A stretch of 64,000 bases of DNA from the NCBI GenBank assembly GCA_950295325.1, contig OX485804.1, positions 58,218,001-58,282,000 of the forward strand, given 5' to 3'. Of the stretch, positions 24,000 through 35,500 are shown one piece after another. The translations under genes were made by a program, and so were the position numbers. Within the stretch, counting starts at the first letter, position 1. Every line of letters starts with the position of its first letter. The notes below the pieces were generated by a model that ran no database searches, was not told where the DNA came from, and saw only the letters and a list, made by a program, of their open reading frames with translations. The DNA is from Polytrichum commune (lineage: Eukaryota; Streptophyta; Polytrichopsida; Polytrichales; Polytrichaceae).

Positions 24000-24689
24000 C
24001 AAGCTTTCCACAATCTGGCAGTTCTTTCATGTGAAATGTCAGTGACCAAATACAGTTACACGTTGCTTCCACAGGAGTGGGGTATACGAAAATGAGACTG
24101 ATCATGACCTTTCTGAACAAGGAGAGCATCTAGAAACAGAAGATGTACAATTTACTGCTGTTTGACAAGGTAGTGGAAGGCTATGGTTGTGACTTAAACT
24201 TGGCTATCTGTAAAATGGTCAACTCAACTACCTACCCTCATCAATTACACAAATTCTTCCACCTTTGGGAGTGTCCCTCCTATGATTATTAGCAGGGAAC
24301 CAACCCGATGGAAAGAAGGTAAAGAACTCCTGTTGATGAATGGAGAATGTAATGCTAATCAGCAGCCGCCACCACCAAGTCACAAATATTAATTTCAACT
24401 TAAAGATTGGCTTTGCGGATTCACGAGTTTGGACACGATCCACTTCGATTTTGACTTTGTGTTGATGTTATTAAATGATCCATCACATGTGCATGGCAGC
24501 CTTTTTAAACCTCAACTTGTGGTTTCCTGCCCTGGCTAGCTGGCTGGCTTGATTAACAGCTTCTCAGTGATACACTGGGAAGCATGAGGTTCTCTCATTT
24601 GCTGAGATGGCAGCTGAGGTGGCAGCTGCATTGTGGTGTTTACGATTTTACTGCAGGTTATGTTGGAACCAGGAGCAAATTGATGAATC
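24000..24689 (-). other. Presumed 3' flank / 3' UTR of the ABCA gene
   Basis: Noncoding sequence directly after the ABCA stop codon on the minus strand. I see no clear AATAAA signal within about 500 bases in the gene orientation, so no transcript end is assigned. No other gene is apparent here. Confidence 0.4.
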
Positions 24690-27600
24690 TCAACCCATGG
24701 TAATATTGTATACTTTCTTGAGCACTTGGGTCGGGTTGGTGCTGCGGCTCGCTAACCTCAAAAAGACTTGCTCCAAAGTGCTCTGGCTCACACTGTAGTC
24801 TTCAAGGCCCAAATTACTCTTCTCCCTCTCCAGGGACGCAAAAACGTGTGCGAGGGATACTGTTTTTTGTGGCAAACTGTACTTCACCCTCACCATGTGC
24901 TCCTCCTCAAGAATGGCACCCGGGAACTCGGTCTCCATGAACCGGTGGAGGAGAGAGACGGCTGCCAAGGTTGCACACTGCAGCTCCACAGTGTAACCTG
25001 GAGGATTGACAAAATAAAAAATAAAAATAAAACGCATCAATCTTCCATTGTCATGAAATCCGCCCCTATTTTGAAGCACTGACAAACATAGCATAATCAA
25101 CAAAATGGGGTATTTGTTGTTCAATCCTACAATGTCCCATTACCTTGTCCTTGAACCCAACCATTACTAACGTGGTCCTATCATTAGTATCTACTGCCTA
25201 TTTACTATAATACTTATCATGTGTTCATAAAAGGATATAAAAATACTGTGCTTACTATTCGTAAATCATTGGAGCTTTGATTCGGAACCAACCATGTCAA
25301 TGAGGAACGACATAAACTTATAGAACATCTCATAAACCAGCATTCATTGCCTACATATCATCAAATTAAGTGACTCAATTTCATTCTTGTTTAGACATTA
25401 GGACACAAAACGCTTCCAATTAGTGCGAGAGAGGGCACGAAAAAGAAATGCTTCAGCCCTGGGCATTGTCTCCACTAGAATGTGAGCCCCAAGCAGGTTC
25501 AATGTGTTGACCAATGGACCAGGGACCCTTGTGAGAGGGATGCCAACCAATTATCAATCAATCCATCAGGCAGAGCCTCACATGTGCAGCACCTTGTTTT
25601 GATGGGAGAGGGAATTAACCAATGTTGGACAGGTATGTAGGTGAATGCATGGGTATGAATAATCAACACCAACAATAATATCAAAGACTCTACCCATGGA
25701 TATCAAAATCTTAATTGGTGGGTATGTCAAGGTGAGAGAATCTTTGTATACCCAAGCTATTATGTGGGTCAACATCATTCTAAACCACACTAATACCTAG
25801 GTATGAATGTTCTTGCATGGTATATAAAGTAGACAAACCCATTTCCAATACCCCCCACTCTCACTATATATAGAGTCCCCTAAAGTCGTGAAATTCCTCA
25901 CGTGTAGCCGAGAAGTTTCACACATGTCACCTTCACATTCGGCGTGATTGAAAAAGTAGGTGAAAAGGGCACAAACTTGGGTTCTTTGAAAAGGAAATTA
26001 ATTGAACTCAAGTTTTCGTCTTCGAGTTATCAAAAATACGTTGACCTATACTGTGAACATGGGTTGGGAGAGAATCTTGCCTTTGAAAATTTACAGTGAT
26101 CTTGAAACTTGAAAATTGTTTTGTAAAACGTTGTGTTATCAATTTCCAGACACATGAAAAATCGCCCCAGTACTACACCTATGCGAAATTGCTTAAGTTA
26201 CCGAAAACAGGTCTGCCTACTCTAGATCCGAACGGTATCGAAAACACAGAAAACTGTGACATACCCGTACCCTACTGGTATCAAGAAGTGTGAAAGCCTC
26301 ATTCTAGATACCCGAATGGAATTAACAAAGAAGTCGATACCAGTCCAAAGGGAGTGAGTAGAAGAGGAATGGGGAGGGAGGGGAGGGAGGGGAGGGGAGG
26401 GGAGGACGTGCACGCACCATGGCCAAACCTCGATTTGATGTGTTGGATGGAGCCCAAGCACACTAAGCTGCCAGCCACCATGACACCCACCCGCCCACAC
26501 AGGGCCTCACACTCCTCCATGCTGTGGGTGGTGAGCACAGCACTCATCTTCTTCTCCACCACCGCCTGTGCTATTAGGTTCCACATGGCTCGCCGCGTCA
26601 CAGGGTCCATGCCACTGCTGGGCTCGTCCAGAAACACGACCGCTGGATCCCCCACCTGCCAACGATTTACAACATAACATACTTATGATGCCCCCTTCTC
26701 ACCTGACTTTACCAAATAACCAAAGTCTTTCCTAAAAACCGGGTAAAGCTCCCTCGGTTACAGCGGAGGCATCCGCCTATCCCAATGCACCCACAAGAAC
26801 TTGCTCCGGAGGCTTTTGAGTAGGTTACAGTTAAGTAGCTTTCACACATGTTCATTGTTTTATCTACCAAGCAATGACATGTTGGATAGTTTTTGGTCCC
26901 ATCCCCAAATGCCTTACTACTCATCTATCTTACCATTGGTTTTTTTTGTTACTGAAGCCCCTCGTGCCCTCGTAGCTAAGAGTGAAAGCAACCGATGACA
27001 AGGGTGGGAGGCGACACTTTTGAAGGTCCTACATTCTTGCCTCATGTCTAGGTACCGATGGGAGGGTCGGTGCTTGAGGCTTAAAACCTGCACATTTAAA
27101 CCATGCCACATCATTTGCCAACTAGGCTCGGCACTAGATAATGTCGATGGTGTGAAGGCCGGGTTGTTAGAACCAACTTTTAGTCTTAGCTAAAGCCTGG
27201 TGGGAAGGGGGCATTAGGGTGGTTGCACGCTAGCCCAAGACCAAAAGGAAACCCCAAAATCGAGGGAGCCTAATGGTCGAGAGCAAAATTTTAACCCCTA
27301 GGAGTTAACACTGGGGTAAGGGTCCAAGGTATGAAAAAAACGATTGTGGCATCATTTCCTGCCAAATCTCCATGTACCATACTCAAGAAATGAAAACTCC
27401 AAATTTGAGAAACCGATTTTTAAGCTTGGGTCCAATCTTGAGTCTGGAAGTGAGGTTCATTAAGGGGTGTGTGTTTTGGGACCCAAGTTTCTTGGACGCG
27501 GACCCTAATGTAAACCCCATCTTAGGTCATGTCATGATAAAAAGTGAAGAATTATTGGGCCACTTGGCTCAAGTGCAAGCTTGTGATGATTACAGGAGTG

Positions 27601-29520
27601 TAAAGGAGAATTCCTCTTGAAGAAGGTTGATACTCTCTTATTTGTGTGCACACAACCACCTTCCATTTCTCAAGCATCCAAGTGTTGGAAATGACTACTC
27701 ACCTACTTGGGGGCTCATTTTCCCTACTATAGTTGCTATAGACAATTATCCACATGTTGTAGTCAAACTCATTTTAGGACCTCTTGCCATGCAAAAATGA
27801 GTTAGACCTCAATGAACAGTTTTATAATGTTCTTTGCTCAAACCTCCACACTACCACCTTCAGGCACGCACCAAAAAATTACCAAACATGGAAGTCGTTG
27901 TATACAAAACAACCAATTCCTGCCCAGAAGTCATGTTGAATTAGAGAGACGAATTCTATTAAATGCAACCAACAAACTCCTGGCCCAAAATTCATGTTGA
28001 GTTAGAGAGACTGATTCTATCAAATGCAAATTTGGTATGTTGACTCCCAGGAAACTCACAAATTATTTCAGGGTGAGTTAACTTCTTTTTTCCAGACCCC
28101 AAATCCAATCAGCAGGGGGTAGAAAAGTTGGCACTCACCAGGGCAATTGCGAGGGCCAGCTTGCGCTTGTTGCCGCCACTGTAGGAGCCTGCTACACAAT
28201 CGACGTAATTATGAAGCCCGACTGCTTCGATGAGATCGTTGACAACCTCCTTCACATTTTGGCTGGGGACACCCTTCAAGCTGGCATACATGTGGAGATG
28301 CTCCCTGGCTGTCATGAAGTCCAGCAATGGGTTGAACTGGGGGCAGTATCCCATTTGCTTCTGTGCAGAAGCGAGGTCACTTGACACCGAATGACCATTG
28401 ATAAATGCATCACCCCTCGTTGGCTTCAAATCACCACTCAGGATTGACAGAGTGGTTGTTTTGCCGGCTCCATTGACACCTCTGCATCATTCATGCCCCA
28501 TGGCACATGTGAGTTGTTCCACCATAAAAACTATAAAATATTTTACTCTTTCATTATAACGATGATGATTCCTGGTGTTGTGTCGCCTAATCACCACTGA
28601 GGATTGAGAGAGCGGGTGTTTTGCCAGCTCTGCTCACACCTCTGCATCAATAAGTAAGGTAGATGGGTCTTAAATGGTTACTTTTGTCTGACTAGCCCAC
28701 TTCTCCAAGGATATGAAACACACAATTAGTACGAGATGGTTAGCAAATCCAGATTAAGACTTTCCTCATAATTTTCAGAGTTCATTTGAACATCTTATTC
28801 ATTATCAAAGTGAAGATTCTTGTGCTCATTAAATGGTCTCTTACATCCCCCCAATGATGTTGGCCATTGAGCCTAGAATGATTATCATGTTCTGAGCACG
28901 CAGTACAATCTCTTTTAAACACATATCTTTTTGGATATGTCTTCTGCCACTTGAAGCACTGCGTAGGTCTACATGACTATCAACAACTACTCTCTGGAAA
29001 AGCCACCACAAACTTCCAAAGGGTGGTATATAATGCAATTATTGAACCTAGTGGTGTATAATGCAATAGACCTGTAATGAATGTATTAATGTTCTGTAAT
29101 AGTACTGTAATGAATGAATCTTATGCGACAATTTTCTCTGTAATATTATAATGTGGCACACAAGAAAAGAACATGAAAAATAAATGTTATTATCACGACA
29201 TTTATTTTTACAATAAATGTTGATATTTATGATATCAACATATTATTACTTTTTCATGATAATTTTGCCACCAAAAGTTTGTGATGGCCGACCTTGCACA
29301 TAAATTGGAGGGTATAGAAGTGCTCACAAGAAGCCAAAGCATTGGCCTGGGGGGATCCCAAGTGAGAGGTCTTTAACAGCCACTTTCTCCATGTCTAGAC
29401 CCTGGCCACAGTATGTCTTGTGCAGCTGATTTATTACAACTGTGTCTTCCCCAGACGCCCCTCCCTCAATTCGTTTCCGTTCGTTACGAACATCAAAATC
29501 TTCCTTTTCCCACTGCCCAC
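24690..29520 (-). CDS. ABCA exons 24-27: second nucleotide-binding domain NBD2 and C-terminus (aa 1511-1870)
   Basis: ATP-binding cassette 2. Exon 24 ends in GQCFGFL through a TT|GTGAGC donor, and exon 25 continues with Walker [10 protein letters not shown] at about aa 1576-1584. The Q-loop lies in [12 protein letters not shown]; the signature is YSGGNKRKL at about 1675-1683, with Tyr where angiosperm ABCA1 has Leu. Exon 26 holds Walker B VVFLDE (about 1695-1700), PSSGMDP and the H-loop histidine of [13 protein letters not shown] (about 1733). Exon 27 gives the ABCA C-terminal block [18 protein letters not shown] and the stop TGA at 24,690-24,692. No degeneration is seen. Confidence 0.94.
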
Positions 29521-32500
29521 CTGCAAATTTCCAATGGAAAACATCATCAATGCCACAACATGGGGTGTGCGTGCACAATCATATGATCTTTAAAAAATCA
29601 CTTCAAAAAATTGGCACCAGAAAAGGGTCACCCCTCAGTCTCCAATTAACTCCCAAGACTTGCATCACCTGCCTCATATGGAGGCCGCACACGTTTGAAA
29701 TCGCCAGTTTCAAAATGGAGTTCAGTAGGTCAAAGAAAAAGACTATTGGCTTTGACATGTGCATAACCTTGAGGAGCTTGGTATCAAGGCTGGTCCCTCT
29801 TTTAATGGGTAGAATCGTCAATTTTCAACTCTGATCCAAGATGGCGGTTTTATAAGGCTTAAAACCTCCATTTCCAATCCGAGTTTAAGAATTGGAGTAT
29901 CAAACAGACATTTCTAACCAAAAAAAGAGGGACCAACCTTGAAACCAAGCTCCTCAATGTTATGCACATGTTTAGGCCAAATTTTTTTCACCTTGGCCCA
30001 TTGAACTCTGTTTTGAAACCGGTGTTTTTGAATGTGTGGCCTCCCCTTCAACAGACCATATGAAGTTTGTAGCATACATCATCAACACAAATGTATCCTG
30101 GCTAATAATGAATGTGTACAAGATGGGTTGCCTACAATTTACTGGAATAAACATCTCAGCGCATTAAAATGCAAAGGTGAATAGTCAGTATTATTTATTT
30201 TGAAGGAAGAATCGTGCATTTACTTGAACAATGGAGGCTCAAGTCGTCTGTGGGAGGAGTGCAAATTGATGCTCGGACGAAGCGACAAACTTCAGGTAAC
30301 ACGTCTGCGTCGATTAGTAATGTCAAAATTGCAAATGAAACTGCTTCCGCGAGCATTAGGGCGAATGAGTGGCCAGTTACATCCCAATTATATGGGTCTC
30401 TGTCTCCTCCTTTTAAACTCTCCAAGTCAAAAGCAGCTAGGTTGGCAAGTCCTCTTCCCAAGTTGTAAGGTGGGAATAGTTGATACACCTGTACTAGATG
30501 CTTGTTCACCTCCTGCATTAATTTCAGCCACTCTATCAGAATATGTACATGATAACAGCCACGTTAAATCATTCAAAAAAATTCGTATCACTACAAAATG
30601 CCCGGTGCTGTGTGATGGATTCTGTACCCAAAGTTGGAAGAAATCATTGGCTGAGCTATTCCTTTTATCTTTGAAGTCATCCAAAAATATGATCTGACCA
30701 TGATACTCTGATGTCTACACATACTTATTGAAATGAAGATTTTAATTCAGACTACATATTGCTGTGCAAAATTTGTACCTTGGTGTTCTCTAGAGAAGCC
30801 ATCACAATACTACCGACAAGCATTCCAAAGCCTGTAATAAAATGAAGTCCTGCTATGGACACCTGCATGGATCCAACATCAAGCCATCAGAAAGAAAAAA
30901 TGTGGTACTTTGGAAAACACCAATATTCATAGACACAATTTGTTTTTCCTGAATTGTACTGTATATCAATAGGTGGACTCCAAAGCTTTGAGTATAAATG
31001 ACGAAAAATTTGGTTTGGTTTTCCACACAAGAAATGTATGACATAGCGTGAATGCATTTACAGGTAAAGTCTTTAACAAAAATCATGTTTTTGTAGGGAG
31101 TTTTGCCCTTCTGACACTTTATAATGGTTGAGTGTTCGACTGGTACTAAAACATCTAGTTTTGGTGAACTGAAGGGGAGATGTTTGGCTTTGGCCAAAAG
31201 ACGGCTATATATTCCTTGTCAAGAACTTTAATCATATATAGCAATCTTTTGGCCAAAGTCAACTTCTTACCCTCTTCGTTTCAGCATAATTGGATGTTTA
31301 AGTACCACTTGAACGCTCCTTAACCATTATAAATTGTCAGAAGTGGGGAGAAGTTCCCATACCAAACATCACGTTTTGAGAGACTTTAAGGGTAACTCTA
31401 TTTTAGTGGGTGGCAATGTGTTCTCTGCGTGAAGCAATGAACGCACCTGGGCATTTGCATGGTTGGAGAAGGCAAACGAGTAGCAATAGGTGAGTGGTAT
31501 GACAGCTAGTCCAAAGGCTAAAAGAAGTGAAACGGCCGCGCCTGCTTTTTCCCAAGAACCTATGAAGGACTGGTCTTGGTAGACTAGAAGGACCAACATT
31601 GTGATGCCAACTATGGTCAAATATGTCACCATGTCCCATGCATATGTTGCTGCCCAGTAAGAATATGCTGATGCTCCACTCACCATCTACACCACGGAAC
31701 CCACGTTCACACACTTAATATGTCAGAAAGAAAAGAAAGAAAGAAAGATGACTCTGATGTTGCGCTGGTGCAAATTATGATGTTCCTTCATCTTCAAGTT
31801 GGTCCAAGTCTATATGTAATCCTGACACAGGTGTCACAAGAAATATAGGAGGGCCCCCATAGACCAGTGCCTCTTTTCAAAGGTGAATAAGCCGGCCAGT
31901 AAAGTGAATTATAGGCAGGTTTGGGTTTGTAAAAAAGAGCTAGATTCAAATACATACCACAAATATCTCATCATCAGCATCACCAATGCCAATGTTTTAC
32001 TCCCTCTATCTAGTAGGTTGTCTTGAATTTAGCTTCAGTCTTGTACGCTAAGTGAAAACTGACTTCAATACTTGCTGGGGGCTCGTACAAACTATCCCAT
32101 AGGCCTTAGAAAGTTTATAGGTGCCTTTTAAGGGTTAATTATGCTTACCCTACTATCGACACAAATACAGTATTGATTTATCACATTTATTATACATGGC
32201 AATTTTGACGCTGTAGTGTTAGGGAGAACAACAACAACCTGCAGCAGTTTGGCTTTCACCACTCGTTCTTGAACCACAAAAACTGCAAAGCTTGCTGCAC
32301 AATACGAAAATGGAATAAGCGTGAATAGGGCTGCCAGGGCTGTCAATATGGTCTGAACTCGAAGTGCTTCATTCTTGGTAAGTGGCAATGGGTGGCTCGA
32401 AATCTGCAAAGTCGCCGAGGAATTATTGATGCGTGCCCGGAACCTTGCCTGCGCAACTTCCTGTACCAAGGCTGGCAAAGAATGATCTGAGGTTGTATTA

Positions 32501-35500
32501 TACAAAAGAGTCACCGGAGATAATAACCCAGTTCCGTTTCTGGTTTTGAAAGTGTACAATTGTCCCAAGGTTCCGTTCTTGTTGTGTTGGGTGCTGATGT
32601 TGGTATTTGTGGCCGTGCCAATGTATTTTTCAACCTTCAAAAGGTTGACGTTTTGTAGTGACGAAGTGTTCACCTGTGGCCACAAAGTGTCGTCAAACAC
32701 AAGAGCTCCTGCAAAAAAGTCATATTTTCTGAAATTGTTCAGAAGTGGTATCTTTGGTGGGAAATAGACTTAATTCTATTGCTTGTTTTGCATACAACAC
32801 CTTCCAAGTTCGATAAGTTTTTGGTGCATGCTTGGAGGTAGTGTGGAGGTTTGAACAAAGACACTTCTATATCGCTTCATTGAGGTTCAAACTAATTTTG
32901 GCATGTCAAGAGGTGCCAAAATGAGTTTGGCTCTCAATGAACCTCGCAACATAGGTTCCTCTCCATTCAAATTCAGTCACTACCTCTGAGCATGCAGCAC
33001 AGGTGGAAAGAAATTCTTGGTTTCATATGCAAAAAAACCAAGGGAAAATCATAGGAGACCAACTCCGGATGAAAAGTCCCATTGAGTTAAGGATAACGAC
33101 AATATCTTATGATTAAAAGTTGCATGCGGAAGTCTAAGCCCTCAATCCAAAATTCCTCCTCTTTGGGAGCTCTCAAGACGTTCACTGGAGAGAAATGACA
33201 GGCACTAACTGCTGACTAGATAGATGCTCCCTATTTGTAGCAACATCAACATGGATCATAATCGCCTGAAAATTTTAGACGTTATTTGAGAAATGGCTTG
33301 GATTCAAATCTATTACAACTAACAGTGAGGTCAAATATGTGGTTCAGATCATTGTACCAAAACGTGCGGGACCTTTCGAAAATGTATCGAGAAGATGCTT
33401 GCTCAACTGCATGCTGTTGTTGAACCCAAGTTGTTGGTCAAATTCAACATATTTGCTCCTACCGTAGAGGGAAATAGAAGCAGGTGCAGGCCCTGTTATG
33501 GGGATTACAGACTTCTCAGGGAACTCCTGTCTTCCACTTGCAATACTACTGTACAGGTCAAAATTGAGTTGCAATTTGGGGCCAGCTGGATCAATGTTGA
33601 GCTTCATTAACAGCATTACCACTACAATGGCTGCCACGGGCAAAAGAATTGAGTTTGCGAAAGCCTGAAACAACAACACAAACCCTTCAGTCCAATTTCA
33701 TGGCTACAAAATACAAGGGCCTATGTTGATGCTAATTCGGTTACTTCTCTTTATTGGAAACCTAAATATGAACGTTGTATGGTTAGGTGTAGGTCTAAGA
33801 ATGGACACCAAAAGACATCATCTGTTCAAAATCTGTGAACTATTCTAGGTTCAATGAGGTATGTGGGTGTTATTCGGTTTGTTTTTCATGTTCTTCAGCT
33901 TCTATTGATAGGATTTACACAACGGAACTTGTGTTGCATTAGCAATCTACAATGAAGCATCAGCATAAATCGCATTCAAAATTGGACCTCCCCTGATTCA
34001 GTTATGGTTATCAGAAGTGCATGCTTGTTGAATCCTGAACTGAATACATGGGTCCTCCCAATTGTGTTCAATATTGATTTGTGGAGTAGTTAATAAAATT
34101 TGAAGCCGTACTGCAATCTCTTTTAAATATGTGTCTTATGGTGTGTGTTCTTTGATCCTAAACGCACCAATCAAACACAGGTGTCTGATCAAGAATAGTA
34201 ACTAAATAACACCCACATACTTTGGTCAACATAATTGAGGGGACCTATATGATCATTTACGAAGAAAGAGAATCTTCACTTAGATATTCATATAGCTCCG
34301 AAAAGTATGGCCTCGATGTGGATTTGCTAATCATCTCGTACTACTTGCATGTTTAGCATCCTAGGAGAAGTGGATGCAGAGGTAAAAGTGCCATTTTAGG
34401 CCCACTTCCCTTACATGAAGTTTCATTAGACTCTCACAGAAGAACACAAGAGTCCTGATTGCACAAGACAATACCGTTTTGAATGCAGAGAGTTGAATAT
34501 CCAAGTTGATGATGACTTACCTTCACATCTCGTCTCGCAATAATCGCTCGCTTCTTGAAGATCTGCCCAAATGCACGTCCGAAGCTCCTCTCCTTCTCAT
34601 ATGAGAATGCAGTTTTGCACTTGGGTATTTGGATGGCATGTCCATCTCTGTCAATCTTTTGTGAATAACTTAAATCTACATTCCGATCAAGTGATGCCAC
34701 CTTATTACTCCTACTGCATTCTTGAAACCTTTGATCTTTGTCTGCCAGTCGAAGGAAAACCTCTTCCAGCGTGGTCATGGAAATACCATAGCTGCCAATC
34801 TGAAGAGCCTCCAGTTTGCCCTCCAGCTCAGCAAACAACTCAGCAAAGGCAGCCTTGCTGGCAACAGGTAGCTGGAACGAAATCTCACCTCCCGCGGAAC
34901 TCAGCAAAGTAGCTTGTGACACATGGCGTTGCACTAAATCGACGATGGCCGAGTGAGTAGTACTACTGCAAGATGTTGGACTGCTGCGTGTCATATTGAG
35001 ATTATAACCTACACCAAATTTTGACTTGAGAAAAAGACTGCTGCCACAACACCGGAGCTGGCCTTCACTCATGATGGCAATGCGATCACAGAGTAAATCG
35101 GCTTCATCCATGTAATGCGTCGTAAGAACAATCGCACGTCCCGATTTGAAGCTTCGAAGCAATTCCCACACGCTGCGCCTTGATTGTGGGTCAAGCCCCG
35201 AAGTTGGCTCATCCAAGAACACCACCCTTGACCCCCCTATCATGGCCAGCCCCAGCTGCATTCGTAATATCAATCAAATTAGTGAAGTGATAGACATGCC
35301 TAAATTGAACATAGGAATAATCTTGACACCTATATAAGGTGTGAATTTAAGAACCGTCTTTTAAAACAGATTGGACTACGTGCTCAAAGTATGCTAACCA
35401 TTCTAGGCTCCATAGGCAACACAATTCAGAGGACCTATATGACCACTTAATAAGCACAAGAGTCTTCACTTTGATAATGAGTAAGATATTCATATGACTC

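Noticed and set aside
30200-30697. A 165-codon plus-strand frame
   Set aside because: It lies over ABCA exon 23 in antisense and has no independent support.
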